Assembly: GCF_017161445.1 (NCBI RefSeq)
Contig: NZ_CP071060.1
Coordinates: forward strand, 3,782,001-3,846,000
Length of the DNA: 64,000 nt
Reading direction: 5' to 3'
DNA from: Niveibacterium microcysteis
Lineage (GTDB): Bacteria > Pseudomonadota > Gammaproteobacteria > Burkholderiales > Rhodocyclaceae
The notes beneath the pieces were generated by a model, which searched no databases, was not told where the DNA came from, and saw only the letters and a list, made by a program, of their open reading frames with translations. This document shows positions 34,689-43,390 of this stretch, in pieces. The position numbers and the translations under genes were made by a program. The first letter of the stretch is position 1, and each line of letters opens with the position of its first letter.

Positions 34689-35513
34689 ATGAGATTCGCC
34701 GTCGGCGACCTGCAAGGACAACTCGAACCGCTCGACCGGCTTCTTGACGCCGCCGGCTTCCAGCCCGGTCGCGATGAACTGTGGCTGACCGGGGACCTTG
34801 TAAACCGCGGCAAGGACAACGCCGCGGTGCTGCGTCGCATTCGTGCGCTCGGCAAGAGTGCTGTCACGGTGCTCGGCAACCACGACTTCTATCTGCTGGC
34901 CGTCGCCAGCGGAGCGATGCGGCGCGGTGCCGACGACACGCTCGACGACATCCTCGATGCCCCCGACCGCGCGGCGCTGATCGATTGGCTGCGTTTCCAG
35001 CCGCTGATGCATGTCGACGAGACCTTCGCGATGGTGCACGCCGGCCTGCTGCCCGGTTGGAGCGTGGCGCAAGCGCGATTGCTCGCCCATGAGGTTGAAG
35101 GTGCGCTGCAGGGGCCCCACTGGCAGGTGTTCCTGCAGAACCTGTGGGGCAGCCAACCGCTTGCATGGAATGACGCCCTCGAAGGCTGGGATCGCCTGCG
35201 CGTCATCGTCAACGCGATGTGCCGCATGCGCCTTTGCAGCGCCACCGGCGAGATGGCGCTCAAGTACAAGGGCCCGATCGACGCAGCGCCCGCCGGAATC
35301 CTGCCGTGGTTCGCGGTGCCAGGGCGCCGAAGCGCCAGCCACACCGTGGTGTGCGGCCACTGGTCGGCGCTCGGCTACTACAATGCGGATGGCGTGCTGG
35401 CGCTGGACACCGGCTGCGTGTGGGGCGGCTGCCTCACCGGGGTGTGGCTGGAGACCGGCGAACGGGTGCAGGTGGCCTGCGAGCAGGCTGCGGCGCCGAG
35501 CGGCTGGGAATGA
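34689..35513 (+). CDS. apaH: Bis(5'-nucleosyl)-tetraphosphatase, symmetrical
   Basis: Cuts Ap4A into two ADP and also removes Np4 caps from RNA. It is a 274-residue metallophosphoesterase with GDLQGQLEPLDRLL (about 6-19), LTGDLVNRGKDN and VLGNHDFYLL motifs carrying the metal ligands, and GHWSALGYYNADGVLALDTGCVWGG near the end. CAGGAG precedes the ATG. Unlike in enterobacteria it is not in the lptD-surA-pdxA-rsmA operon, which lies about 16 kb further on. Confidence 0.95.
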   Translation: MRFAVGDLQGQLEPLDRLLDAAGFQPGRDELWLTGDLVNRGKDNAAVLRRIRALGKSAVTVLGNHDFYLLAVASGAMRRGADDTLDDILDAPDRAALIDWLRFQPLMHVDETFAMVHAGLLPGWSVAQARLLAHEVEGALQGPHWQVFLQNLWGSQPLAWNDALEGWDRLRVIVNAMCRMRLCSATGEMALKYKGPIDAAPAGILPWFAVPGRRSASHTVVCGHWSALGYYNADGVLALDTGCVWGGCLTGVWLETGERVQVACEQAAAPSGWE

Positions 35514-35531
35514 ATCAGCCGACCAAAAAAC

Positions 35532-35556
35532 AAAAGGGCCCCGCGGGGCCCTTTTT
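35532..35556. terminator. Bidirectional terminator (apaH / efp)
   Basis: AAAAGGGCCCC / GGGGCCCTTTT, a nearly perfect 10-11 bp stem with a minimal loop, T-run on the plus side and a long A-run before it (T-run on the minus strand). It serves the convergent apaH and efp genes. Confidence 0.92.
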
Positions 35557-35577
35557 GCTGTGACAACAACCGGCAGA

Positions 35578-36135
35578 TTACTTGACGCGGTTCTTGTACT
35601 CGTCGGTGCGGGTGTCGATTTCGATCTTGTCACCGATTTCAACGAAGGCCGGCACCGGCAGTTCGAAACCGGTCGAGATCTTGGCCGGCTTCATGACCTT
35701 GCCCGAGGTGTCGCCCTTGACGGCCGGCTCGGTGTAGATCACTTCACGAACGACGCTGTTCGGCAGTTCGACCGAGATCGCCTTGCCTTCGTAGAACACC
35801 ACTTCCAGCGCCATGCCATCAACCAGATACTTCAGCGCCTCGGTCATGTTCTCGGCTTCGACTTCGTACTGGTTGTACTCGGCGTCCATGAACACATACA
35901 TCGGATCGGCGAAGTAGGAGTAGGTCACTTCCTTGCGATCCAGCGTCACGACTTCGAACTTGTCGTCAGCGCGGTAAACGGTTTCGGAACCCGAGCCGGT
36001 CAGCAGGTTCTTGAACTTCATCTTCACAACGGAGGCGTTGCGGCCGGACTTGCTGTACTCGGCTTTCTGGACGACGAGCGGCTCGGAGCCGACCATCACG
36101 ACATTGCCGGCACGGAGTTCTTGGGCGGTTTTCAT
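35578..36135 (-). CDS. efp: Elongation factor P (arginine-32 type)
   Basis: Relieves ribosome stalling at polyproline. It is 185 residues from ATG 36135, with an AGGTG ribosome binding site. The tip of the first domain reads [10 protein letters not shown], and Arg is at position 32, the residue rhamnosylated by EarP in the group that lacks lysine modification. C-terminal [16 protein letters not shown] is typical. The earP gene lies directly upstream on the same strand, separated by a terminator hairpin. Confidence 0.97.
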   Translation of the reverse strand: MKTAQELRAGNVVMVGSEPLVVQKAEYSKSGRNASVVKMKFKNLLTGSGSETVYRADDKFEVVTLDRKEVTYSYFADPMYVFMDAEYNQYEVEAENMTEALKYLVDGMALEVVFYEGKAISVELPNSVVREVIYTEPAVKGDTSGKVMKPAKISTGFELPVPAFVEIGDKIEIDTRTDEYKNRVK

Positions 36136-36155
36136 CGGGGCACCTGATATAACGG

Positions 36156-36175
36156 AAAAGGCGCCAACCGGCGCC
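36156..36175 (-). terminator. Terminator between earP and efp
   Basis: On the minus strand a GGCGCC stem with a GGTT loop is followed by TTTT (plus-strand stem at 36160-36165 and 36170-36175). It lies about 20 bases after the earP stop and before the efp start, so efp is probably expressed mainly from its own promoter. Confidence 0.65.
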
Positions 36176-36193
36176 ACAAACATGGATAACTTA

Positions 36194-37321
36194 TTATTTT
36201 AACTTGATTTTTGCGAACTGCGCCAGCCCCGCCGCCAGATCGCGCTGCGCAGACAAATCTCTGCACCAGGCTTCCGCGTGTTCGCGCAATCGCGGCAGCG
36301 CCTCCATGAAATCAGCCCAGGCAGACACGATCGCACCGCCTGTGTTCCAGGCGTGCTGCATCCGCCGCAGCACTTCAGCATCGCGCTCGGCCAAGCCGGC
36401 GACCTGGCGCGCGAGGAAGGCCTCCAGTTTGACCAGGTGCGCCGCCTCGTCTTGCGGGTAGATGTGCCAGACCAGCGGACGCCCTGCCCACTGGGCCCGC
36501 ACGAAGGAATCCTCGCCGCGAACGAAGTTTACGTCGCAGGACCACAGCAACTGGTCGTAGCGCGCCTGATCGACAAACCTCAGTGGCGCAAGCACCAGCC
36601 GCCCGCGGCTTTCCGAACGCCCGAGCGACAGCGGCGCACCAAGCCAGGCCTCCACCGATTTCCACACGCGCCCTTCGGGTACGCCACACCAGATCTCATT
36701 GCCGCCCTCCGCCCACGCTTGAAGCAGATCCGGCAAGGCGGGGTTCTCGTAGGCGAACAAGGAAATCCGCAGCGAATCGGGCGACGGCGCATCCACGCCA
36801 AGGCACTGCCAGAGTGCCGCCTGCGCTGCGCTATCGCGTCGAAAGGCGTCGCGCGCTTCGATCAGCCGCGCCTCACGCAGCAAACCGCCGGTCTGCTGTG
36901 TGAACCCCGGGTAGTAGAAATGTTCGGTCAGCGGTAGGCGCGGGTGCGGCGAGGGCAGCAAATGGCAACCCTCCACCCAAGCCTCGGCGGAGAGGTACTC
37001 GAGGTTGATCCAGACCGGCGCGCGCGGCCGCGCCGCCATCGCCGCAACGTAGCTCTCCGGCAGGCGGCAGCCAAAACCGGCCACCACCACGTCGGCCGAG
37101 GCGTCGGGCGCAGCCTCCTGACGCCAGTGATGAACCGCCACACCACTCGCAGACACGTCGCCATCCCCGAGCAAGCGGCTATGGCTCGCGAGGTCATCCA
37201 CCCACAGCCGCACATCGGCGTCGTGCTCGCTCGCGAGTTGCCGCGCAAGCCGCCAGCAGACGCCGATGTCGCCGTAGTTATCGATAACGGTGCAGAAGAT
37301 GTCCCAACGCCAAGCGCTCAT
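36194..37321 (-). CDS. earP: EF-P arginine rhamnosyltransferase
   Basis: Transfers rhamnose from dTDP-rhamnose to Arg32 of EF-P. The 375-residue GT-B-fold protein (formerly DUF2331) has the diagnostic N-terminus [24 protein letters not shown] and the downstream [28 protein letters not shown] (about 265-292), which holds the nucleotide-sugar site. ATG 37321 overlaps the GNAT stop by 4 bases. The adjacent EF-P carries the matching Arg32. The rhamnose-synthesis genes are not in the window. Confidence 0.96.
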   Translation of the reverse strand: MSAWRWDIFCTVIDNYGDIGVCWRLARQLASEHDADVRLWVDDLASHSRLLGDGDVSASGVAVHHWRQEAAPDASADVVVAGFGCRLPESYVAAMAARPRAPVWINLEYLSAEAWVEGCHLLPSPHPRLPLTEHFYYPGFTQQTGGLLREARLIEARDAFRRDSAAQAALWQCLGVDAPSPDSLRISLFAYENPALPDLLQAWAEGGNEIWCGVPEGRVWKSVEAWLGAPLSLGRSESRGRLVLAPLRFVDQARYDQLLWSCDVNFVRGEDSFVRAQWAGRPLVWHIYPQDEAAHLVKLEAFLARQVAGLAERDAEVLRRMQHAWNTGGAIVSAWADFMEALPRLREHAEAWCRDLSAQRDLAAGLAQFAKIKLK

Positions 37322-37863
37322 GCCGCAATTGTCGCACCGGCGGCCGGCGACACCCACGGCGCGATGCCGCGCAGGCGCGCCATGCGGTAGGCATCGACCA
37401 GCACACCGTTGCGCAGGGCAAAGCCACGCGAACAGCCTTCGGTATCAAAGCCAAAACGCCGGTAGAGCGAGATCGCAGCAATGTTATCGATGAACACCTC
37501 CAGTTCGATCCGGCCAATACCGAGCCAGTTGTCGGCCAGATCGAGAGCAGACTTCATCAGCTGCGCACCAACGCCACGACGCTGCCAATCGTCGCGCACC
37601 ACGATCGCCAGGCGTGCGCAGTGGGCGCGCCTCGCCGGAACTTGCGGCATCAGGATCACGGCGCCGACCGCCTCGTTGCCAGCGCAAGCCAGCAACCAAT
37701 GATCCTGCCCGGGCTCCGCCAGTTGCCGGCGATAGCGCTCTGGCCCCTGGTAAGGGGTACCGAAAGCGCAGGCCGCGGCGACCGGGGCGGTCATGATCGC
37801 GTGCACCGCTCGCCAGTCGTCGGGCTCTGCAGCCCGGACATGAATGACTTTCTGTTTGTTCAT
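37318..37863 (-). CDS. GNAT-family N-acetyltransferase
   Basis: A 181-residue acetyltransferase with the acetyl-CoA loop VRDDWQRRGVGAQL (about 87-100) and a C-terminal SLYRRFGFDTEG motif, close in type to YhhY/RimI-like enzymes. The substrate is unknown. It is joined by 4-base overlaps both to the MFS transporter upstream and to earP downstream, so the three are probably translated together. Acetylation of a small molecule that the transporter handles is one possibility, not shown. Confidence 0.88.
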   Translation of the reverse strand: MNKQKVIHVRAAEPDDWRAVHAIMTAPVAAACAFGTPYQGPERYRRQLAEPGQDHWLLACAGNEAVGAVILMPQVPARRAHCARLAIVVRDDWQRRGVGAQLMKSALDLADNWLGIGRIELEVFIDNIAAISLYRRFGFDTEGCSRGFALRNGVLVDAYRMARLRGIAPWVSPAAGATIAA

Positions 37864-39149
37864 TTCATCACTCCCTGTTCGGACAATTCATAAACCATCG
37901 GTGTGCTTCTGCGCGTCGCGGGCATCCAGCGCGCTGCGCCAAGAGCAAGAAGGCAGCCCAATAGCGCCACACCAAACAACGTGGCGTGCAAGCCGGCAAG
38001 GTCGCCCATCCGCCCAGCCGTCGCGGAACCAATCGGCGCCGCGGACACGCTGAGGAAACGCATCGTCGCGGTCATGCGGCCCAACATCGCGTCGGGCGTA
38101 ACCTGCTGCCGCAGACTGATGTAGGTGATCGAATACATCGTCGCGCCGAAGTCGATCACCAGCATCGCCAGCCCCGCCCCCAGTGCGGTGAGCTGCCAGC
38201 CCGGCTGCATCGCGGCATAGGCGCCATAGCCGACACCGCACAGCAGATAGCCCAGCAGCAGTGTCGGCCGCGCGCCGCGCGTGCGTTCAAGCCGGTGCGC
38301 GGCGGCGGCACCAAGCAACGCCCCAAGCGCGCCCAGGGTGTTGATCAGCGCAAGATCCTTCGCACCCAGCAGCAGCTCACGTGTCGCGAACAGCACATAC
38401 AGCGCGCGGAAGCTGTCAAACAACATGATCCAGATCGCCGCCGCCACCGCGAGCGAGCGCAGAAGCGGATGGCGCCACACCATGCGCAGGCCGTCGACAA
38501 CCTCTGGCCACATCGGGCGCCGCTCGGCCACCACGGGTGGATCGTCGCGGCGAATCGACAGCACCAGCAACCCGGACAATGCAAAACCGCAGGCGTCCAG
38601 CGTAATGGCCAATGGCGCGCCAACCGCATCCACCACGATCGCCGCCAGTGCGGGGCCAACGATGCCGGCGATCGACCCCGCCGCCGACAGCTTGCTGTTC
38701 GCCTCGACCAAGCGCTCACGCCCAACCAGCTGGGTAATGAACACCTGCATCGCGGTTCCGCCAATCGCAAAGCTGCAACCCACCATGAAGCCGGCGATGT
38801 ACAGCACGGGCAGGGACAACACACCGGCGAGGTGCGCAATCGGCACCAGTGCCAGCGCCGCAGCACCGAGGAAATCAAAGGTGGCGGACAAGCGCTTCTT
38901 GCGCGAACGATCCACCCACACGCCGGCCGGCAGGCTGAATAGCGCAAAGGGCAGCAGTTCGCACGCGGCGAGGATGCCCATCTGCGTTGCACTGGCATCG
39001 AGCAGTTGCACGGCCGTCAGTGGCAGCGCCATTTGAGAAACGGTGGCCCCGAGCGTCGCGAGCGTGCTGGCCAGAAACAGCCGCATGTAGTCGCGATGCC
39101 GCCAGAGGCTGCCCTCGGGTGCGAGGGCGCGCATCCAGTACGCATACAT
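37860..39149 (-). CDS. MFS transporter (EntS-like exporter type)
   Basis: A 429-residue major facilitator with 12 predicted membrane segments. FRDYMRLF-like RHRDYMRLFLASTLATLGATVSQMALPL begins helix 1, and PAGVWVDRSRKKR is the loop 2-3 signature. It resembles the MFS_3/EntS group that exports siderophores and macrolides. An AGGAG ribosome binding site is seven bases before the ATG at 39149. Downstream it overlaps the GNAT gene; upstream is a possible 49-residue peptide gene and a hairpin. Confidence 0.88.
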   Translation of the reverse strand: MYAYWMRALAPEGSLWRHRDYMRLFLASTLATLGATVSQMALPLTAVQLLDASATQMGILAACELLPFALFSLPAGVWVDRSRKKRLSATFDFLGAAALALVPIAHLAGVLSLPVLYIAGFMVGCSFAIGGTAMQVFITQLVGRERLVEANSKLSAAGSIAGIVGPALAAIVVDAVGAPLAITLDACGFALSGLLVLSIRRDDPPVVAERRPMWPEVVDGLRMVWRHPLLRSLAVAAAIWIMLFDSFRALYVLFATRELLLGAKDLALINTLGALGALLGAAAAHRLERTRGARPTLLLGYLLCGVGYGAYAAMQPGWQLTALGAGLAMLVIDFGATMYSITYISLRQQVTPDAMLGRMTATMRFLSVSAAPIGSATAGRMGDLAGLHATLFGVALLGCLLALGAARWMPATRRSTPMVYELSEQGVMK

Positions 39150-39267
39150 AATTCGTCTCCTGGCGACCGGATCGCGGAACGCCGTCGAGATTCGCGCGAC
39201 GCGGATAGCGTCACGCGCACTTCAAAAGTGCGGGAAAGAAAGGAGTTTTTGGCTACAGCCTGCTTTC

Positions 39268-39295
39268 GTTCCCGCCCACATTGGGTGGCGGGAAC
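39268..39295. terminator. Hairpin between the small peptide ORF and the MFS gene
   Basis: A 9-bp perfect stem GTTCCCGCC / GGCGGGAAC with a 10-base loop begins 11 bases after the stop of the peptide ORF (minus strand). No T-tract follows, so it may act as an mRNA stabiliser or a partial terminator. Confidence 0.5.
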
Positions 39296-39306
39296 GGAGC
39301 CCGCCG

Positions 39307-39456
39307 CTAGCTAATCAGAGCCGGGTGAATGCACGGGTTGCCGCGTCGAGCGGCAGCAGCCATGGCATTACCCACAACGCTTGAATGGGAGGCGAGCATG
39401 CGCACGCCGCCGGCGTTGGGGCCGGTTTGTTTGGCGATGTCGTTGAACTTGCGCAT
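39307..39456 (-). CDS. Possible 49-residue peptide of unknown function
   Basis: A short ORF with a strong ribosome binding site (CCAAGGAGCG, seven bases before the ATG at 39456). The first half shows the GC-rich third-position codon use of its neighbours. The product starts MRKFNDIAKQTGPNAGG, has a small Ala-rich stretch and ends RGNPCIHPALIS with a single cysteine. There is no signal peptide or membrane segment. It lies 157 bases upstream of the MFS exporter on the same strand and is divergent from proA. It could be a peptide precursor, a leader peptide, or chance. I recognise no family. Confidence 0.4.
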   Translation of the reverse strand: MRKFNDIAKQTGPNAGGVRMLASHSSVVGNAMAAAARRGNPCIHPALIS

Positions 39457-39662
39457 GGGTCGCTCCTTGGGGAACGGGATTGAACAAAAAGTGCTGTGCA
39501 TTCTCTGGGGGACGATATGCACGCGTCAAGCGATCGTGTATCAGAGTGTTGCATTCTTCACTTTCGCCCCAATGCGCACGATTGTTGCAATTGCCGCGAT
39601 TGCGTCGGGTACGCCGGCCCAGCGGCTAGAATGCGGCTTTGCCCTTGCAGCAGAGTTTTCTC
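39457..39662. promoter_or_regulatory. Divergent intergenic region (peptide ORF / proA)
   Basis: A 206-base non-coding gap between divergent starts. On the plus strand TAGAAT (39627-39632) is a -10 candidate for proA without a good -35. On the minus strand TTGACG occurs upstream of the peptide ORF, again without an ideal partner box. The promoters cannot be fixed from sequence alone. Confidence 0.35.
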
Positions 39663-40934
39663 GTGGACATCAAGACCTATATGCAGACGGTGGGCCGCCA
39701 AGCGCGCGCTGCTTCGCGCGCCATGGCTGCCGCATCAACCGCCAGCAAGAACGCCGCCCTGAACGAAATCGCTCGCCTGATCCGCGAGCGCGGCGACGCG
39801 CTGCTGGCGGCGAACGCCCGCGATCTGGAACAGGCCCGGCTGGACGGCCTTGAGCCGGCGATGATCGACCGCCTGACGCTGAGCGCGAAGACGATCGAAT
39901 CGATGGCCGCCGGCCTCGAGCAGATCGCCGCGCTCGCCGATCCGGTTGGCGAAATCACCGATGTGAAGCGCCGCCCGACCGGCATTCAGGTCGGCAAGAT
40001 GCGCGTGCCGCTCGGCGTGATCGGCATCATCTACGAAGCGCGTCCGAACGTAACCGCAGACGCCGCCGGCCTGTGCCTGAAGAGCGGCAATGCCGCGATC
40101 CTGCGCGGCGGCAAGGAAGCCCTACATTGCAACCAGGCGATTGCGGCCTGCGTGCGTGATGGCTTGTCTCACGCGGGCCTGCCGCAAACGGCAGTGCAAG
40201 TGATCGAGACAACCGATCGCACAGCAGTGGGCGAGCTGATCACGATGCCGGAATTCGTCGACGTGATCGTGCCGCGCGGCGGCAAGGGCTTGATCGAACG
40301 CATTTCGCGCGACGCACGCGTGCCGGTGATCAAGCACCTCGACGGCAACTGCCATGTGTATGTCGATCTGGACGCAGATCTCGACAAGGCCGTGCGCATT
40401 GCAGACAACGCAAAGACGCATCGCTATGGCACCTGCAACACGGCGGAGTCACTGCTGGTCGCGAAAGCCGTCGCAGCAGAGTTCCTGCCGCGCATCGGCC
40501 GGATCTATGCGGACAAAGGCGTCGAAATGCGCTGCTGCGCGGAATCGAAGGCAATCCTTGAAGCAGCCGGTTTCGGCGGTATCAAGGCTGCAAGTGAAGA
40601 GGACTACCGGACGGAGTTCCTCGCGCCAATTATTGCGATCCGCATCGTGGCCGGCGTGGATGAGGCAATCGCCCACATCAACGACTACTCGTCGCAGCAC
40701 ACTGAGGCAATCGTGACGGAGCACTACACCCGCGCAATGCGCTTCCTCCGCGAGGTGGATTCCAGCTCGGTGATGATCAACGCCTCGACGCGCTTTGCCG
40801 ATGGCTTTGAATACGGCCTCGGCGCCGAAATCGGCATCTCTACCGACAAGATCCACGCGCGCGGGCCAGTCGGCCTTGATGGCCTGACAAGTCAGAAATG
40901 GGTGGTTTTCGGTGACGGGGAAATCCGAAGCTGA
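39663..40934 (+). CDS. proA: Gamma-glutamyl phosphate reductase
   Basis: Second enzyme of proline synthesis: reduces gamma-glutamyl phosphate to glutamate semialdehyde with NADPH. It is 423 residues. The signatures are [29 protein letters not shown] (about 115-143) and [11 protein letters not shown] with the catalytic cysteine. The start is taken as GTG 39663 ([15 protein letters not shown]), because conserved sequence begins there; TTG 39639 and ATG 39681 are alternatives. No proB is adjacent. Confidence 0.96.
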   Translation: MDIKTYMQTVGRQARAASRAMAAASTASKNAALNEIARLIRERGDALLAANARDLEQARLDGLEPAMIDRLTLSAKTIESMAAGLEQIAALADPVGEITDVKRRPTGIQVGKMRVPLGVIGIIYEARPNVTADAAGLCLKSGNAAILRGGKEALHCNQAIAACVRDGLSHAGLPQTAVQVIETTDRTAVGELITMPEFVDVIVPRGGKGLIERISRDARVPVIKHLDGNCHVYVDLDADLDKAVRIADNAKTHRYGTCNTAESLLVAKAVAAEFLPRIGRIYADKGVEMRCCAESKAILEAAGFGGIKAASEEDYRTEFLAPIIAIRIVAGVDEAIAHINDYSSQHTEAIVTEHYTRAMRFLREVDSSSVMINASTRFADGFEYGLGAEIGISTDKIHARGPVGLDGLTSQKWVVFGDGEIRS

Positions 40935-40953
40935 CCCCCCCACGAAATGAAAC

Positions 40954-40984
40954 AAACCCTCCCGTGCGGAGGGTTTGTTTTTTG
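40954..40984 (+). terminator. Terminator of proA
   Basis: AAACCCTCC / GGAGGGTTT (40954-40962 and 40968-40976) with a CGTGC loop, then GTTTTTTTTG. A strong intrinsic terminator. Confidence 0.92.
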
Positions 40985-41069
40985 TGGCGCTTGCCGTACG
41001 CTACAGTACGGATGAAGGACCCGCGGTCAATCGACCGACGACAAAACAAACCAATACGAGGAGACAACC

Positions 41070-41645
41070 ATGCGCAATCGCACCCTGGCAGCCCTGCTGC
41101 TGTCGGCCGCCCTGATCACCCCCGCCTTCGCGGCAATCGACGTCGCGGGCGTGAAGTTCGAAGACAAGGCCAGCGCCGGCACTGCGGAACTCGTCCTCAA
41201 CGGCGCGGGGCTGCGCAAGAAGGCCTTCTTCAAGGTTTACGCGATCGGACTCTACCTTCCCGCCAAGGCTGATTCGGCCGGCGGCGTAATCGGCGCGAAG
41301 GGTCCGAAACGGATCCAGATCGTCACTCTGCGCGACCTTTCGGCCGAACAACTCTCCGAAGCGCTTGAGAATGGTGTGCAGGAGAACAGCACCGAGGCCG
41401 ACATGGCGAAGATCAAAGCGCGACTGGAAGAATTCCGCGCCAACCTGCTGGCGATGGGCAAGGTGCCTGAGAAGAGCGACATCCGTATCGAGTGGACCGG
41501 CAGCGCCACCCGTGTGCTGATGAACGGCACAGCGAAGGGCAAGGAGATTCAGGGCGAAGACTTCTATGCCGCGCTGCTCAAGATCTGGTTCGGCGACAAG
41601 CCGGTGCAATCTGATCTGAAGGACGCCCTACTCGGCAAGAAGTAA
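41070..41645 (+). CDS. Exported chalcone-isomerase-like protein
   Basis: A 191-residue protein with a signal peptide (MRNRTLAALLLSAALITPAFA) and a chalcone-isomerase-like domain: LNGAGLRKKAFFKVYAIGLYLPAKA (about 45-70) and IQGEDFYAALLKIWFGDKPVQSDLK at the end match the bacterial CHI-like family. Bacterial members have no established flavonoid activity; fatty-acid or ligand binding has been suggested for the fold. It is monocistronic between two terminators with an AGGAG ribosome binding site. Confidence 0.88.
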   Translation: MRNRTLAALLLSAALITPAFAAIDVAGVKFEDKASAGTAELVLNGAGLRKKAFFKVYAIGLYLPAKADSAGGVIGAKGPKRIQIVTLRDLSAEQLSEALENGVQENSTEADMAKIKARLEEFRANLLAMGKVPEKSDIRIEWTGSATRVLMNGTAKGKEIQGEDFYAALLKIWFGDKPVQSDLKDALLGKK

Positions 41646-41647
41646 GG

Positions 41648-41674
41648 CGCCCAAGCGTCGATCTGGGCGTTTTT
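41648..41674 (+). terminator. Terminator of the chalcone-isomerase-like gene
   Basis: CGCCCA / TGGGCG stem (41648-41653 and 41664-41669) followed by TTTTTC, immediately after the stop codon. Confidence 0.8.
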
Positions 41675-41703
41675 CACATTTCACTACCAAACCCCCAAAG
41701 CTG

Positions 41704-41728
41704 CTGATATATTCCTCGCAAATATCAG
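41704..41728. repeat. Inverted repeat CTGATAT-N11-ATATCAG
   Basis: A perfect 7-bp inverted repeat with an 11-base centre in an AT-rich spot upstream of ogt. It may be an operator or the first stem of a short transcript that ends at the hairpin at 41758. TATATT (41708-41713) within it resembles a -10 box. Confidence 0.45.
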
Positions 41729-41757
41729 TTTCATCGCTCTTGGGGTAGAGAGCATGG

Positions 41758-41791
41758 GCCGGTGGTGCGCAAGCATCGCCGGCTTTTTCTT
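41758..41791 (+). terminator. Strong terminator hairpin upstream of ogt (attenuator or sRNA 3' end)
   Basis: An 11-bp stem (41758-41768 with 41773-41783, two G-T pairs) capped by a GCAA tetraloop and followed by TTTTTCTT. No gene ends here: the previous gene already has its own terminator 85 bases upstream. It therefore ends either a short RNA or an attenuated leader of ogt. Confidence 0.8.
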
Positions 41792-41854
41792 GCCCAGTCA
41801 CCCGCCAGTCCCACGCAAAATGCGATCCTCGCCCCTCCGCCTACGGACAAGGCC

Positions 41855-42334
41855 ATGACATCTGCCGACGACTTCGCAGCCATACTGGCAATGCCCACCT
41901 GCCGCCTCGGCGTTGCAGTCGCTCGTCAGCAAGTACTCACGCTCGTCTTCCTTGCACCCAATACCCCGACCATTCCGGCAAGCGGCACGCTCTGCGAAGC
42001 GATTTCCACGGCACTCGATGCTTATCTGCAAGACGGCACGCCCTTTCCGGCGCTGCCGCTTGCGCAACGCGGCACCCTGTTCCAGCGGCGGGTATGGAGC
42101 GCGATCTCGGCAATCCCGGCCGGCCAAACACGCCAATACGGTGAAATGGCCCGCACACTGGGCAGCGCCGCGCGTGCGGTAGGTCAGGCCTGCGGCGCCA
42201 ACCCGTTTCCGCTTGTAGTGCCTTGCCATCGCGTGCTGGGCAGCAAGGGCATTGGCGGTTTCGCGAATCACACCGAAGGCTGGCTGATCGAAACAAAGCG
42301 CTGGCTGCTTTGGCACGAAGGAGTCCTTGCATGA
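41855..42334 (+). CDS. ogt: Methylated-DNA--protein-cysteine methyltransferase
   Basis: Suicidal repair protein that takes the alkyl group from O6-alkylguanine. It is 159 residues with the active-site PCHRV (Cys124) and the preceding FQRRVWSAISAIPAGQTRQYGEMA DNA-binding region (about 76-99). ATG 41855 is chosen because homology starts there; an in-frame GTG at 41762 lies inside the terminator hairpin. The stop overlaps the xerD ATG (ATGA). Confidence 0.95.
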   Translation: MTSADDFAAILAMPTCRLGVAVARQQVLTLVFLAPNTPTIPASGTLCEAISTALDAYLQDGTPFPALPLAQRGTLFQRRVWSAISAIPAGQTRQYGEMARTLGSAARAVGQACGANPFPLVVPCHRVLGSKGIGGFANHTEGWLIETKRWLLWHEGVLA

Positions 42335-43245
42335 GCCAAGCCGGAATCAGCGCAGTCGAAATTGAGTCCGACATCGACACCTTTTGTGAAACGCTGTGGC
42401 TCCAGGACGGCCTCGCAAAGAACACCTTGGCGGCGTACCGAAGTGATCTCATGGCCTGTGCCAAATGGCTCGCCGAACGTAACGTCCGGTTGGGCCACGC
42501 AAGCGCGTCCGATTTGCAGGCCTATTTGCACGCCTTTGCACCACGCGCACGTGCCGCAACGCAGCGCCGCGTGCTTGCTACGGTCAGGCGCTATTTTCGA
42601 CTTCTGCTCGCGGAGGGCCGAATTCAGGTCGACCCCACGCTCGATCTGGCCTCCCCCGCCCGAACGCCGCGTGTCCCGAAGACCCTGTCGGAACGGCAGG
42701 TCGAAGATCTGCTGAACGCGCCGGACGTCGATACACCACTCGGGCTGAGGGATCGCGCAATGCTCGAAACGCTCTACGCCACAGGCCTGCGTGTCAGTGA
42801 ATTGATCGAACTGAAAATGACTGAAATCGATCTCAGCGCCGGGCTCGTGCGCATATTCGGCAAAGGCGCGAAAGAACGGATCGTGCCGGTCGGCGAAATA
42901 GCGCTTGAATGGATCCAGCGCTACGCCCGAGAAGCGCGGCCCCAGCTGCTATCGGGCCGCACATCGCAAGCGCTATTCGTTACCCAGCGCGCGGCGCCGA
43001 TGAGCCGCCAACGCTTCTGGGACATCGTCAAAGCCTACGCAATGGCGTGCGGAATTGCAGCCGAGCGAATTTCGCCGCATGTGCTCCGGCACGCCTTCGC
43101 GACGCACCTGCTCAATCACGGCGCGGATCTCCGCGTCGTGCAAATGCTGCTTGGCCATGCAGACATTTCCACCACCCAGGTCTATACGCACGTTGCCCGC
43201 GAACGCCTGAAGCGCTTGCATGCGGAGCATCACCCGCGCGGTTGA
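42331..43245 (+). CDS. xerD: Site-specific tyrosine recombinase XerD
   Basis: Resolves chromosome dimers at dif with XerC and FtsK. It is 304 residues. An N-terminal SAM-like domain (about 11-100, LQDGLAKNTLAAYRSDL) precedes a catalytic domain with Arg154 (ATGLRVSEL), Lys178, His250 and Arg253 (SPHVLRHAFATHLL), His276 (LGHADISTTQ) and Tyr285. The complete catalytic set, length and sequence distinguish it from the island integrases at 20-23 kb. It is coupled to ogt by a 4-base overlap and GGAG precedes the ATG. Confidence 0.95.
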   Translation: MSQAGISAVEIESDIDTFCETLWLQDGLAKNTLAAYRSDLMACAKWLAERNVRLGHASASDLQAYLHAFAPRARAATQRRVLATVRRYFRLLLAEGRIQVDPTLDLASPARTPRVPKTLSERQVEDLLNAPDVDTPLGLRDRAMLETLYATGLRVSELIELKMTEIDLSAGLVRIFGKGAKERIVPVGEIALEWIQRYAREARPQLLSGRTSQALFVTQRAAPMSRQRFWDIVKAYAMACGIAAERISPHVLRHAFATHLLNHGADLRVVQMLLGHADISTTQVYTHVARERLKRLHAEHHPRG

Positions 43246-43390
43246 CCGCCAGCTCCGGCAATTTGGGCGCCATTTCCGGAAACAGAATTACAGTTCGAGA
43301 TTGCATTCATTCTGGAATTGCAGTATTTATGAAATAACCCGGCTGCAGTGATACCCCGGGCCACCAACGCGAAAAGCTCAGAGGGGAACA

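Noticed and set aside
37318..39456. A microcin C-type biosynthetic locus
   Set aside because: No MccB-like adenylyltransferase, no short MccA-type heptapeptide and no peptidase; only the exporter plus GNAT logic is shared.
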